A DNA stretch of 64,000 bases from Gammaproteobacteria bacterium. GTDB lineage: Bacteria; Pseudomonadota; Gammaproteobacteria; Ga0077554; Ga007554. The position numbers and the translations under genes were made by a program. Of this stretch, positions 38,626 to 48,549 are shown piece after piece (position 1 is the first letter of the stretch; each line of letters opens with the position of its first letter). The DNA lies in the NCBI GenBank assembly GCA_040183005.1, contig JAMPIW010000007.1, positions 124,001 through 188,000 on the forward strand, written 5' to 3'. The notes under the pieces are model-generated. The model was not told the DNA's origin and made no database searches. It saw only the letters and a list, made by a program, of their open reading frames with translations.

Positions 38626-41574
38626 ATGTTTCCATGTCTTCTGCCGCTATTATCTCGGGGTGTGACCAATGATGCAAAAAATATGATTCTCGGGGCCAGG
38701 CTGGCTGACATAAACGCTATCAAGCGGCGCTTTCTGGCGCTCAATCGCGAGCGTTTGCAGCGTGCGCAGTCGTCTCTGCGTGAACGGCAGCGCGATTTTC
38801 TCGATCTGTTGCCCCTGTTGTTTCATGTTAATCATATGCTGCTGCCTGGATTTGTTTCCAATAATACCCCGATGGGGGTCTCCGATTATTCTCCGGACAA
38901 GCGCACCCTTGAGGCCGCGAAGAAGATTTCCAGGAATTTCTCATACAAGCGCAAGGCGTTGCCACGCTTTGAGATTCTATCGCTTTTTCTGATGGGCAGC
39001 AGTGGCACTATTGCCTACTCGAAGAAAAGCGATTTCGATATCTGGATTTGCCACCCCGCCAACATTAAAGAAGAGCTGCTTGATGAGCTTCGCAGGAAGG
39101 CGGAGGCCATCGAGAAATGGGCGGCCAGCCTTGATCTTGAAGTCCATTTCTTTCTTATGGATCCTTCGTCCTTCAGGTCCGGCAAGCAGAGTGAGTTATC
39201 CAAGGAAGGCAGCGGCAGTGCACAGCATCATTTGCTGCTGGAAGAATTTTATCGCACAGGATTGTTGTTGGCGGGGCGTTATCCTGCATGGTGGCTGGTG
39301 CCTCCTGATAAAGAGCAAGAGTATGACAGTTATCTTGAGGAATTGACGAATAGTTTCGCGGTACGGGAAGCGGAATATGTTGATTTTGGCGGGATTCCTC
39401 TAATACCGGCAGAGGAGTTTTTTGGTGCCGCCTTATGGCAGCTTTTCAAGGGCATCGATTCGCCCTATAAATCTGTGCTCAAGCTCCTGCTGATGGAGGT
39501 TTATGCCCATGAATATCCTGCGAGCGATTTGCTTTGCCAGCGCTTCAAAAAGGCAATTTATGCAGGGGAAATTTCTCTTGACGCGCTTGATCCCTATATC
39601 ATGCTGTATTACAAAATTGAGGAACACCTGAAAAAGACGTCCGAGAAGGAACGTCTTGAGTTGTTCAGACGGTGTTTTTATTTCAAAGTCAACGAGCGGC
39701 TCAGTACGCCAGATTCACCTCATCAGAGCAGCTGGCGGCGCGATCTCATCAAGAGTCTGGCGCATGCCTGGGATTGGGATCCTGCTTACCTCGAAACGCT
39801 TGATGCACGTCTCTCATGGAAAATAAACCGCGTGCTCAGGGAACGCAGAGTACTGACCAGCGAATTGACGCAAAGTTACCGGTTTTTGTCTGATTTCGCT
39901 CATGAGCATGCCCAGTTGGCGCTGATAAATCAAAAGGATTTGAATATCCTTGGCCGTAAATTGTATGCGGCTTTTGAACGCAAGGCAGGCAAGGTCGAGA
40001 TAGTCAATCGTGGCATTTCCCAGGGATTGTGGGAGAGCCATCTCACCTTTGTTCATAAAAAGGAAGGCGATGAACAGGATGGTTGGGCGCTGTTCATCGC
40101 GCCGCACAATGAAGTCGAGCACGGTGGTTTTCAGCCCATCAAACGGGCGCACAGTGTTGTTGATCTTGTGGCCTGGTGTTATTTCAACGATATGGTGAAT
40201 GATGCGACAGTGATTGGCCTGCATGCCCAGGATGCTGGCCTTACGCTTCGGGAGATCAAGTTGCTGATTAGCGCCCTCCAAAATTTATTCCCGAACACCC
40301 AGTCTTCGGAAACGAGCATGGAAGATCTTTCCAAGGCGTCACGGATGGAGAAGGCTGCCCTCTTTATTAATTTGGGTGTTGATCCAATGGCAATACACAC
40401 TCGCCAAGGTATGCACTACACCAGCAACAAGACCGATGCGCTGAGTTACGGCGGCGTGGGGGAAAATCTTGCGCTGACATTTGATATGGTGACTTTGACA
40501 AGCTGGAGGGAAGCGTTGACATTCAGGTATGTGGGGCTCAATGGGTTGATGAACTGTTTGTGTGAATATGTGCGCTGGATGCCGCCTTCCATGGGCATAT
40601 TACCTCCTCCTGTTTCGATTCAGTGTTTTTCCGCGAATCATGGCGTCACTATTGGGAAAAGAATAGAAGAATTGTTTCGTAACATTGTCGATGGTTTTTA
40701 TCGAAGTGCCCATGCTGCCTCTCTGCGCTATATTCTGTCGGTTGAAAATATTTATTACCTGTTGTGGAAAGAAAATGACGCACTACGTTACAAACGCATT
40801 GAGTCATATGACGATTTGCTGGTTAATCTGGCCGCGGAGCAGCCGTCGTTCAGTCATCTTGAAATAGATCAGCACGCCCTCCACGGCACACCTCTCCCGC
40901 AGATTTTCGCTACTAATAAGCCAAATATGATCCAGGTTTTTTACCGGATGGATGGGGGCTGCGCCGATGTTTATGTGATTGATGAACGTGGTTCGCTTTA
41001 CTATCAACGCATGCTCCATTGCGAGAGTATGGCGCTAATCAATCAGTACACCTTGTTCTTTGATTCGGTATTGAGACGGCAACATCTCCTGGGGACGAGT
41101 GAGAGACAGGGGATGGATGGTTTGATTGGTGTTGAGTTTTATCATATCAGCAAGGATGGGATGGGTAAGTCCGTGCTGGTGAGAAATGATCCTATCCGTA
41201 AAAAGGGGTTGAAAAACTATTACAACATGCAGATCATTGTTGATAAAGTAAAGGATGGTAAGCTGGCCTTTACCATTTATTGCGGTGACGAGGAATTTAC
41301 TTCTCTCGAATACGGCAACGGCTTGTTCCGTGAAGTTGCCAGATATGTGATGGCGAATCGGCAAAGCGGCTTGCGCTACCCCATCTACATTACGGATATC
41401 AATCTTCCCTCAGCGATGCTTGGCGAGGAAGCGGGGCGGCGGCAAACCATCCATTTTCTGAATTATAAACGGCAGATCGAAGACAAACTCAATGAGGCGC
41501 TTCATGAGCTAGACCGGCAGGACGGGCAGGCTCAAGTCGCCAGTATGCGCCGTAACCACTCGCCCATGTCGTGA
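38626..41574 (+). CDS. cyaA: class I adenylate cyclase
   Basis: The enzyme makes cAMP from ATP. The frame encodes 982 residues, longer than E. coli CyaA (848). The N-terminal catalytic region aligns well by eye with enterobacterial CyaA: LLPGFVSNNTPMGV, the nucleotidyltransferase motif MGSSGTIAYSKKSDFDIWICH, WAASLDLEVHFFL, and EEFFGAALWQLFKGIDSPYKSVLK. The C-terminal regulatory half is more divergent. The ATG at 38626 has a GGCGGA site; an ATG at 38683 would align better with the E. coli start, so the true start is uncertain. No crp gene is in the window. The 3' end overlaps the convergent esterase gene by 43 bp. Confidence 0.92.
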   Translation: MFPCLLPLLSRGVTNDAKNMILGARLADINAIKRRFLALNRERLQRAQSSLRERQRDFLDLLPLLFHVNHMLLPGFVSNNTPMGVSDYSPDKRTLEAAKKISRNFSYKRKALPRFEILSLFLMGSSGTIAYSKKSDFDIWICHPANIKEELLDELRRKAEAIEKWAASLDLEVHFFLMDPSSFRSGKQSELSKEGSGSAQHHLLLEEFYRTGLLLAGRYPAWWLVPPDKEQEYDSYLEELTNSFAVREAEYVDFGGIPLIPAEEFFGAALWQLFKGIDSPYKSVLKLLLMEVYAHEYPASDLLCQRFKKAIYAGEISLDALDPYIMLYYKIEEHLKKTSEKERLELFRRCFYFKVNERLSTPDSPHQSSWRRDLIKSLAHAWDWDPAYLETLDARLSWKINRVLRERRVLTSELTQSYRFLSDFAHEHAQLALINQKDLNILGRKLYAAFERKAGKVEIVNRGISQGLWESHLTFVHKKEGDEQDGWALFIAPHNEVEHGGFQPIKRAHSVVDLVAWCYFNDMVNDATVIGLHAQDAGLTLREIKLLISALQNLFPNTQSSETSMEDLSKASRMEKAALFINLGVDPMAIHTRQGMHYTSNKTDALSYGGVGENLALTFDMVTLTSWREALTFRYVGLNGLMNCLCEYVRWMPPSMGILPPPVSIQCFSANHGVTIGKRIEELFRNIVDGFYRSAHAASLRYILSVENIYYLLWKENDALRYKRIESYDDLLVNLAAEQPSFSHLEIDQHALHGTPLPQIFATNKPNMIQVFYRMDGGCADVYVIDERGSLYYQRMLHCESMALINQYTLFFDSVLRRQHLLGTSERQGMDGLIGVEFYHISKDGMGKSVLVRNDPIRKKGLKNYYNMQIIVDKVKDGKLAFTIYCGDEEFTSLEYGNGLFREVARYVMANRQSGLRYPIYITDINLPSAMLGEEAGRRQTIHFLNYKRQIEDKLNEALHELDRQDGQAQVASMRRNHSPMS

Positions 41575-42206
41575 ATCTCCTGTGCGCACAGGGTGTGCGG
41601 CATGGTGTAGCTGCGCCATTCGACCCGGTAACCCGCGTCTTCTAGCGCCTTGCATGACATCTGACCATATATGAGCGGGATGACGGTATCTTCCGTGCCA
41701 TGCGTCATCATGATGGGTATATTTGCGTTGGCGGGATGTACTTCATTGCGCAGCTCCGCGGCCAGCGGCAGATAGGTGGACAACGCGAGGATTCCCGCCA
41801 ACTGCTGTGGATAACGTAGCCCTGTATGCAAGGCAATCGCCCCACCTTGAGAAAATCCCGCCAGCACGATCCTGTGAGCAGGGATACCCCGTGTAATTTC
41901 ACGCTGAATCAGCGCGTGGATCGCCTGTTCCGAGACGCGTATGCCCAGGCTGTCTTCGGAAGCGGGTATGTCGGCGGATGCGATGTCATACCACGCGCGC
42001 ATCGGATAGCCGCCGTTTATCGTTATTGGCCGCTGCGGTGCGTGAGGAAACACAAAGCGCACGCCGAGTTTCTCGGGCAACTGCAGTTGCGGTACGATAT
42101 CCATGAAGTCGTAGCCGTCAGCGCCCAGGCCATGCAGCCAGATGATGCTGGCAGTGGGGTGTGTTTTGGGGGTGATTTCGGCGGCTGGGAGGGTGTCTTG
42201 AGTCAT
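41532..42206 (-). CDS. alpha/beta-hydrolase carboxylesterase (phospholipase/carboxylesterase family)
   Basis: The 224-residue cytoplasmic enzyme resembles the short carboxylesterases and acyl-protein thioesterase-like proteins of Proteobacteria. The nucleophile elbow is GFSQGGAIAL, the catalytic Asp lies in MTHGTEDTVIPL and the catalytic His in MPHTLC. The N-terminal IIWLHGLGADGYDF holds the oxyanion region. Natural substrates are short acyl esters; the physiological role is unknown. The gene overlaps cyaA tail to tail, which is uncommon but both frames carry conserved residues. Confidence 0.9.
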   Translation of the reverse strand: MTQDTLPAAEITPKTHPTASIIWLHGLGADGYDFMDIVPQLQLPEKLGVRFVFPHAPQRPITINGGYPMRAWYDIASADIPASEDSLGIRVSEQAIHALIQREITRGIPAHRIVLAGFSQGGAIALHTGLRYPQQLAGILALSTYLPLAAELRNEVHPANANIPIMMTHGTEDTVIPLIYGQMSCKALEDAGYRVEWRSYTMPHTLCAQEIHDMGEWLRRILAT

Positions 42207-42310
42207 AAAGGTGTCCTGATCTGATGATTGGGAAGATATACTACGCCTATGCTGATCCGCAACCGATATACTGATATGAGAACCTGTTCACGAGATCGCT
42301 GGAGGTTGTT

Positions 42311-42667
42311 ATGAGTCCCAACACCAAAGTTCCCCGTATCAAGAATGATGACGTTATGTATCTGATGTTGCGTGATGGCCGGGTTGCGGAGTTCAATGAT
42401 AGCAAGGCTAAAGGCACGGCCATCGATCTGGTGGATTGCGATTTTCGCGGGCTGGATTTGCGTGGTCTGGACGCAGAAGGGCTGGATTTGAGCGGCGCCT
42501 ATTTTCGCCAGGCCGATCTTCGCGGCGTTGATTTTTCAAAATGCCGGCTGGAAGGCGCCAGCATTCATGCGACCAAGATCTCGGGAACCTACTTCCCCGC
42601 CGAATTGAGCGCGGATGAGATTACGCTGTCATTATTGCATGGGACGCGGATGCGGTATTCGAGGTGA
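42311..42667 (+). CDS. pentapeptide-repeat protein
   Basis: The 118-residue protein contains about eight pentapeptide repeats of the A(D/N)LxG type (about residues 45-95: DFRGLDLRGLDAEGLDLSG then AYFRQADLRGVDF). These fold as a right-handed beta-helix. The N-terminus (PRIKNDDVMYLMLRDGRVAEFN) is not repetitive. A GGAGG site lies about 6 bp before the start. The function is unknown; some members bind DNA gyrase but this one is short and has no other marks of that group. Confidence 0.85.
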   Translation: MSPNTKVPRIKNDDVMYLMLRDGRVAEFNDSKAKGTAIDLVDCDFRGLDLRGLDAEGLDLSGAYFRQADLRGVDFSKCRLEGASIHATKISGTYFPAELSADEITLSLLHGTRMRYSR

Positions 42668-42679
42668 TCAATTTTAGGT

Positions 42680-43675
42680 TTAAGTGCTTCCCATGCGCGG
42701 CAGTATCCGGTCATGGATCAGCGCATGCAGTCCGGCAAGTTCGGGATGGCGTCCACTCACTTCCTCTACATATTCTAATGTTCGCGGGATATCCTTGAGA
42801 TAGCCTGGCTTGGCGTCGCGGATGTTGAGGCGAGCGAAGATGCCGATGGCCTTGAGGTGGCGCTGTACACCCATCAGATCGAACCAGCGCAGGAATTGTG
42901 GGGCGCCGACCCCGTTGATAACACCTGTTTTTAACGCCTGTGTGTGATAGTTCCCAGCCCATTCTTCAACTTGCTCGCGCGGCCATGCGATGTAGCAATC
43001 GCGCAGCAGCGAGGCCAGATCGTAGGTCACAGGGCCGGTTACTGCGTCCTGAAAATCCAGAATGCCGGGATTGCCCTGTTCAGTCACCATCAGGTTGCGT
43101 GAATGATAATCCCGGTGTACCCACACCTGTGGTTGTTCCAGCGCTGAGTGGACGAGAGCATCAAATACTTTGTCGAGCGTCTCCGTTATTGTCTTGTCTA
43201 GCGCCAGTCCCAGATGTTGTTCCATGAACCAATCACGGAACAGCGCCATCTCACGCATCAGTAGTGGACGATCATAGGCGGGCAGCAAGACGGAGCTGCC
43301 TGCCTTGGGGCGTTGCAATGCCAGCAGTGCCTGCATGGCATCGCCATAGAGCCGGGATACGCTGGTCTCATTCAGTTCGCTCAGGTATTGACTGTGACCC
43401 AAGTCGGTCAGCAGTAAAAAGCCGCGTTCCAGATTGGTCTCCAGCACTTCGGGCACGTTCAGTCCCAGCGCATGAAACGCGCGGGCGATGGTGATGAACG
43501 GGCCGCAGTCCTCCTTGTCGGGTGGGGCATCCATAACGATGCGGCTCTGGTCTGCGTAGCGCACGCGGAAATAGCGCCGGAAGCTCGCGTCCGACGAGGC
43601 GGGTGCGATATCAAAGGGAGGCAGGCCAATATCTTGACGCAGCCAATGGGTCAATTCATTCAGACGTTCGGGCAT
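42680..43675 (-). CDS. amgK: AmgK-like sugar kinase (aminoglycoside phosphotransferase family)
   Basis: The 331-residue protein has the APH kinase fold: the catalytic loop WVHRDYHSRNLMV and the metal-binding ILDFQDAVTGPVTYDLASLLRD. These match the N-acetylmuramate/N-acetylglucosamine anomeric kinase AmgK of Pseudomonas, which feeds the cell-wall recycling route bypassing de novo UDP-MurNAc synthesis. The position upstream of and divergent from lptD is also as in Pseudomonas. The usual partner murU is not next to it here; a pentapeptide-repeat gene lies downstream instead. Specificity is inferred from family and context. Confidence 0.82.
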   Translation of the reverse strand: MPERLNELTHWLRQDIGLPPFDIAPASSDASFRRYFRVRYADQSRIVMDAPPDKEDCGPFITIARAFHALGLNVPEVLETNLERGFLLLTDLGHSQYLSELNETSVSRLYGDAMQALLALQRPKAGSSVLLPAYDRPLLMREMALFRDWFMEQHLGLALDKTITETLDKVFDALVHSALEQPQVWVHRDYHSRNLMVTEQGNPGILDFQDAVTGPVTYDLASLLRDCYIAWPREQVEEWAGNYHTQALKTGVINGVGAPQFLRWFDLMGVQRHLKAIGIFARLNIRDAKPGYLKDIPRTLEYVEEVSGRHPELAGLHALIHDRILPRMGST

Positions 43676-43799
43676 GGGTGTTTTGTTTTGGGGCGTGGCT
43701 GGTTAATATCAAGGTATACTAATAAAATGCTTGGTCCTTACTATTCTAAGCAATTTTGACGCCGGATTGCCAATCAATAACACACATGATGCTGTTTCC

Positions 43800-46046
43800 G
43801 TGAAAAAATCTCCGCCGGTTGTCTTGCGCTATGTTTATGCGATGCTGTTGTCGTTTCCTGTGGTGGAGATGGCGTCTGCCGCCTCGCTCCTGGAGCCTCT
43901 CCCGGAAGGTCCGTGGGGGGCGTGCGGCATGCACGCTGCACCCAAACCTCGCGTGCCCATTAGTGCTGCCCAGCGCAAGGAGGCGCCCACTTATTTGAGT
44001 GCGGATTATGGGTTTGCCGTAAAGGACAAGCTGGCTGTCTTCAGTGGCGATGCGCTGGTGCGCCGTGCCGATGAGCGGTTGGCGGCCGACACGGTCATCT
44101 ATGACGAGGCCAAGGGCACCGCGCAGGCGCAAGGTAATGTTCATTATCGGAGCGACAATCTGGAAGCCGACGGTGATGCCGGGTATATGGAGCTGGAAAC
44201 GGACAAGGGGCAGTTCGATAACGCGCAATACCGTTTCGAAGATCAGCATGCGCGTGGCAGCGCCGCCACGATCATCAAAGAAAATGCCGAGGTTACGCGC
44301 CTCAGGCAGTCCACTTATACCACCTGCGACCCCGGCAGAGAGAGTTGGCTGCTGCGTTCGTCCACCCTCAGGCTGGATGAGGGCAAGGGTATCGGCGAGG
44401 TCTATAACGCTACGGTCCGGTTCATGGGCGTGCCGTTTTTTTATATGCCGTATATGTCTTTTCCGATTAATAATCAGCGCAAGAGCGGTTTTTTGATCCC
44501 GCGCCTTCTGCCATCCTCTTCCTCTGGCACGAGCATCAGAATACCGTATTATTTGAATCTCGCGCCGGATTACGATGCGACCATTACGGCGCGTTATATG
44601 AGTCTGCGCGGCCTGATGATGGAAGGCGAATTCCGTCATCTCAACCGCACAAGCCGGGGCGAGCTGGATGTGGGGTATATGTCAAAAGACGCGCTTTACG
44701 GCAAGGACCGCGCTGCAGCCGCCTACAAGCACACCAGCAACCCCGCCGAGGGCTGGAGCACTGATCTCAATCTTAATTATGTCTCTGACAGGGACTATTT
44801 CAGGAATTTTGGCAACAGCCTGAGTTTTGCGGCGGCTGTCTATGCGGAACGCCGTTTCGATGTGGCGTATCAGAGTGAAAACCTGACTTTCCTGGGGAGA
44901 GTGCAGGGTATGCAGCCTTTGGATAGGACGCTGCCATCCGCCGTGCGCCCCTACCGGGTATTGCCGCGCTTGCAGTTGACCGCCGGTTGGCCTGGACAGG
45001 AGGGGGCGCCGAGTTACCGTTTTCAGGGGGAGGTGGTGCGCTTTGAGCAGGAGGACCGGCTTAACGGGGCGCGCCTCGATTTGCAGCCCGAGATCAGTTT
45101 TCCGTGGCAGCGCGAGGCAGGATTTGTAACGCCCAAGCTGATGCTGCGGCATACACGCTATCTGCTGGAGAACGCCTTGCCGGGGACGCCGGAGTCGCCA
45201 AGCCGGACGTTGCCCATCTTCAATATCGACAGTGGTCTTTTTCTGGAGCGTGATTTCGCGTGGGGTGCGCGGCCCTTGCTGCAAACACTGGAGCCGCGTC
45301 TTTTTTATCTTTACACGCCTTACCGTGACCAGTCCAACCTGCCGGTGTTCGACAGCGCCGCGATGGATTTTAATTTTGCACAACTCTTCCGCGATAACCG
45401 ATTCAGCAATGCGGATCGCGTCGGCGATGCCAATCAGGTCAGCATGGCGCTGACCACTCGCCTTCTCGACAACGGCGCGGAGCGTATCCGTGCCGGTATT
45501 GGCCAGATATACTATCTTGATGACCGCAGAGTGACGGTTCCCGGCGGGGTGGTGGGCGCGCGGCATACCTCGGATATTGTCGGCGAGGTGGCGGCCAGCG
45601 TGGCGCAAAGTTGGACTGCCAGCGGCGATCTGTTCTGGAACCCGAACGTTGAGCGCATCGAGCGCGGCTCTGCGCGCATTCAGTACCAGCCGCTCAGGAA
45701 CCATATCCTCAATTTGGCCTACCGTTACCGGCGAGGCCAAACGGACCAGATGGATCTGTCGCTGTTCTGGCCGTTGCATAGCAACTGGAGCATCATCGGG
45801 CGCTGGTATTATTCGATCCCGGACAAACGCATTCTGGAGTCGCTGGCGGGCCTGGAATACAACAGTTGTTGCTGGGCATTTACCATACTCACCCGCGATT
45901 ACACGACCGGCGTCAACACGGCCGGCATCAACACATCCAACCGCTCCGTGATGTTTCAGTTGGAACTCAAGGGCCTGATGAGTGTCGGACAATCCATCAG
46001 CACAATGCTGGAGCGTGGTATCCTAGGCTATCAGGGTGCGCGATAG
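43800..46046 (+). CDS. lptD: LPS-assembly protein LptD
   Basis: LptD forms the outer-membrane barrel through which lipopolysaccharide reaches the cell surface, plugged by LptE. The 748-residue product has a signal peptide, an N-terminal OstA/beta-jellyroll domain (LAADTVIYDEAKGTAQAQGNV) and a long barrel. The four cysteines of the disulfide switch are all present: one near the mature N-terminus (GACGMH), one in TTCDPG, and the adjacent pair in NSCCWAF. The GTG at 43800 was chosen because VKKSPPVVLRY... gives a proper signal peptide; upstream codons read poorly. It is followed by surA and pdxA as in E. coli. Confidence 0.95.
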   Translation: MKKSPPVVLRYVYAMLLSFPVVEMASAASLLEPLPEGPWGACGMHAAPKPRVPISAAQRKEAPTYLSADYGFAVKDKLAVFSGDALVRRADERLAADTVIYDEAKGTAQAQGNVHYRSDNLEADGDAGYMELETDKGQFDNAQYRFEDQHARGSAATIIKENAEVTRLRQSTYTTCDPGRESWLLRSSTLRLDEGKGIGEVYNATVRFMGVPFFYMPYMSFPINNQRKSGFLIPRLLPSSSSGTSIRIPYYLNLAPDYDATITARYMSLRGLMMEGEFRHLNRTSRGELDVGYMSKDALYGKDRAAAAYKHTSNPAEGWSTDLNLNYVSDRDYFRNFGNSLSFAAAVYAERRFDVAYQSENLTFLGRVQGMQPLDRTLPSAVRPYRVLPRLQLTAGWPGQEGAPSYRFQGEVVRFEQEDRLNGARLDLQPEISFPWQREAGFVTPKLMLRHTRYLLENALPGTPESPSRTLPIFNIDSGLFLERDFAWGARPLLQTLEPRLFYLYTPYRDQSNLPVFDSAAMDFNFAQLFRDNRFSNADRVGDANQVSMALTTRLLDNGAERIRAGIGQIYYLDDRRVTVPGGVVGARHTSDIVGEVAASVAQSWTASGDLFWNPNVERIERGSARIQYQPLRNHILNLAYRYRRGQTDQMDLSLFWPLHSNWSIIGRWYYSIPDKRILESLAGLEYNSCCWAFTILTRDYTTGVNTAGINTSNRSVMFQLELKGLMSVGQSISTMLERGILGYQGAR

Positions 46047-46073
46047 GCCAGCTTGTCCCTTTCTCGATGTAAG

Positions 46074-47450
46074 ATGAATCCGCTTATGACAAAATTATTT
46101 GCAACCCTAATCCTGCTGTTTGCCGCAAGTGCCGCTTTTGCCGATGCCGCACCGTCAATTCCCCCCGCGACCGCCAGGGATGGCGGAAGTACTGAAAAGG
46201 CAGGAGCAGTTTCCAGTGCAAATACGGTCGAAATCGACCGTATCGTCGCCATTGTCAATGACGCCGTGATCACTCGCAGTGAGTTGGATGAACAGATCCA
46301 CACCATCAAGCAGCAGTTGCGCCAGCAGAAAACGCAGCTTCCGCCGGATGCCGTGCTGCAAAAGCAGGTGCTGGAGCGCTTGATTTCCAATCAGTTGCAA
46401 TTGCAGCTTGCCGCCAGCACGGGTATTCGCGTTGATGATGATGTGCTGAGCAAGGCGATAGGCCGGATCGCGGAGCAAAACAAGCTGTCCATCACTGAAT
46501 TTCGCGACGTGCTGGAAAAAGATGGCATCAACTTCGCCAGCTTCCGCGAGGATATCCGTAACGAAATCATCATGACCCGATTGCGTCAACGGCAGGTTGA
46601 CAGCCGCATCAACGTGACCGATCAGGAGGTCGCCCGGTTTCTTGCCGCCCAGACGGACAAAGGTAAATCAGACGATGAATACCGAGTGTCACATATCCTG
46701 ATTGCTGTGCCTGAGGCGGCCTCGCCGGAGCAGATTCAGAGCGCTAAACAGAAGGTCCAGCGGGTGTTGGATGAGCTGCGTGGCGGTGCCGATTTCAAGG
46801 AAACCGCCATCGCCGTCTCCAATGGCCAGCAGGCGTTGGAAGGAGGCGATCTGGGATGGCGCAGAGCGGGCCAGTTGCCGTCACTGTTTGCCCCATTGGT
46901 TGGACGCATGAAGCCCGGAGACCTGAGCGACATCATCCGTAGTCCGAGCGGCTTCCACATCATCAAGCTGCTCGACTACCGTAGTGGTGGGGTACATAAA
47001 GTGACTCAAACCCTGGCCCGCCATATCCTTATCCGCGCAAATGAGCTGGTTAGCGACGATGATGCCAGCATCAAGCTGGAGCAGCTCAGTCAGCGCATCA
47101 AGAATGGCGCTGATTTCGCCGAGCTGGCGCGGGCCAATTCCGGGGATAAGGGTAGTGCTGCCAACGGCGGTAGCCTGGGCTGGGTCAGCCCCGGCGAGAT
47201 GGTGTTGACCTTTGAGCAGGCCATGAACGAACTCCAGCCAGGGCAGATCAGTAAGCCCTTCAAAAGCGAGTTCGGTTGGCATATCGTCCAGGTACAGGAA
47301 CGGCGCGAACAGGACAACACCGAACAGTTCAACCGGAGCCAAGCCTTTGATGCCATTCGCCAGCGTAAGGTCGAAGAAGAATCCCAAATCTGGCTGCGCC
47401 GCCTGCGTGATGAAGCGTATGTGGAATACCGGCTGGACGATGCCTTGTAA
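46074..47450 (+). CDS. surA: periplasmic chaperone and peptidyl-prolyl isomerase SurA
   Basis: SurA escorts unfolded outer-membrane proteins, LptD among them, to the BAM complex. The 458-residue product has a signal peptide (MTKLFATLILLFAASAAFA), an N-terminal chaperone domain (IVAIVNDAVITRSELDEQI), and two parvulin domains: the first with VSHILIAVPE, the second with ARHILIRANE and KGSAANGGSLGWVSPGEM. An ATG 12 bp downstream is an alternative start. It lies between lptD and pdxA, the standard order, with only 27 bp from lptD. Confidence 0.96.
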   Translation: MNPLMTKLFATLILLFAASAAFADAAPSIPPATARDGGSTEKAGAVSSANTVEIDRIVAIVNDAVITRSELDEQIHTIKQQLRQQKTQLPPDAVLQKQVLERLISNQLQLQLAASTGIRVDDDVLSKAIGRIAEQNKLSITEFRDVLEKDGINFASFREDIRNEIIMTRLRQRQVDSRINVTDQEVARFLAAQTDKGKSDDEYRVSHILIAVPEAASPEQIQSAKQKVQRVLDELRGGADFKETAIAVSNGQQALEGGDLGWRRAGQLPSLFAPLVGRMKPGDLSDIIRSPSGFHIIKLLDYRSGGVHKVTQTLARHILIRANELVSDDDASIKLEQLSQRIKNGADFAELARANSGDKGSAANGGSLGWVSPGEMVLTFEQAMNELQPGQISKPFKSEFGWHIVQVQERREQDNTEQFNRSQAFDAIRQRKVEEESQIWLRRLRDEAYVEYRLDDAL

Positions 47451-47483
47451 CCCTTTTCGCTTGTGTGACTCACTACACTGATT

Positions 47484-48482
47484 ATGTTGCCACGCCTCGT
47501 ATTGACTCCCGGTGAGCCCGCCGGCATCGGCCCGGACCTGTGCGTGCAGATCGCCCAGCAAGCCCTTGATGCCGAGCTTGTGGTCGTGGCTGATCCTGGC
47601 CTGCTGGAGTCGCGCGCGCGCCTGCTGGGGCTGCCGTTGCGGCTGGAGGAGTTTGATCCCGCTCAGTCAGCCACATCCGCACGAACGGGCGCCCTCAAAA
47701 TCATCCCTGTGCCGCTGGTTAGTGCTGCCGTGTGCGGTCATCTTGATCCGGCCAATGCTCCCTATGTGCTGGAAACGCTACGTGTTGCAACTCGTGCCTG
47801 CCAGGCGGGGTATTGCAATGCGTTGGTTACCGGTCCAGTGCAGAAAAGCGTCATCAATCGAGCGGGGATTCCGTTCACCGGCCATACCGAGTTTCTCGCC
47901 GACCTGACCCAGGCGCCGCAGGTGGTGATGATGCTGGCAGTGCCGGGGCTGCGTGTGGCGCTTGTGACCACGCATCTACCGCTACGCGAGGTGAGCGATG
48001 CCATTACCTCCCCGCTCCTGGAAAGCGTGTTGCGTGTTTTGCATCATGACTTGCGGGCACGGTTTGGAATCGCCAGTCCTCATGTTTTGGTGTGCGGACT
48101 CAATCCCCATGCAGGGGAGGGCGGGCATCTGGGCAGCGAGGATGACGATGTTATTGCGCCCGTGCTGGAGCAACTTCGTACCGAAGGCATGCACTTGACC
48201 GGCCCCCTGCCTGCCGACACCCTGTTCATCCCCAAATACCTGAAAACCGCTGACGCGGTACTGGCCATGTACCACGATCAGGGGCTGCCGGTGCTTAAGT
48301 ATGCGGGTTTTGGCCGCGCGGTCAATATCACCCTTGGCCTGCCCATCATCCGCACTTCGGTTGATCACGGTACGGCGCTGGATCTGGCGGGCACAGGCAG
48401 AGCCGATACCGGCAGTCTGGAGGCGGCCATCCATGCTGCGTTGGAAATGATTAGTTTAAAAAGTGGGTTACCCCTGAATTAA
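47484..48482 (+). CDS. pdxA: 4-hydroxythreonine-4-phosphate dehydrogenase
   Basis: PdxA oxidises 4-phosphohydroxy-threonine in the DXP-dependent pyridoxal phosphate pathway. The 332-residue protein has the family start [17 protein letters not shown], the substrate/metal residues in GHTEFLAD and [13 protein letters not shown], and the C-terminal [21 protein letters not shown] with [13 protein letters not shown]. Length is normal. In E. coli rsmA follows pdxA; here a UPF0114 gene follows. Confidence 0.96.
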   Translation: MLPRLVLTPGEPAGIGPDLCVQIAQQALDAELVVVADPGLLESRARLLGLPLRLEEFDPAQSATSARTGALKIIPVPLVSAAVCGHLDPANAPYVLETLRVATRACQAGYCNALVTGPVQKSVINRAGIPFTGHTEFLADLTQAPQVVMMLAVPGLRVALVTTHLPLREVSDAITSPLLESVLRVLHHDLRARFGIASPHVLVCGLNPHAGEGGHLGSEDDDVIAPVLEQLRTEGMHLTGPLPADTLFIPKYLKTADAVLAMYHDQGLPVLKYAGFGRAVNITLGLPIIRTSVDHGTALDLAGTGRADTGSLEAAIHAALEMISLKSGLPLN

Positions 48483-48549
48483 TTAATCGCCCCGACTTTC
48501 TTGTTGCTGTTATAATTAGCAAACTTTATCAATTGGTTGCGTGATTTTT

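Noticed and set aside
44682-45992. 436-codon minus-strand frame opposite lptD
   Set aside because: Despite its length it has no domain signature, and lptD on the plus strand has its conserved cysteines and signal peptide.
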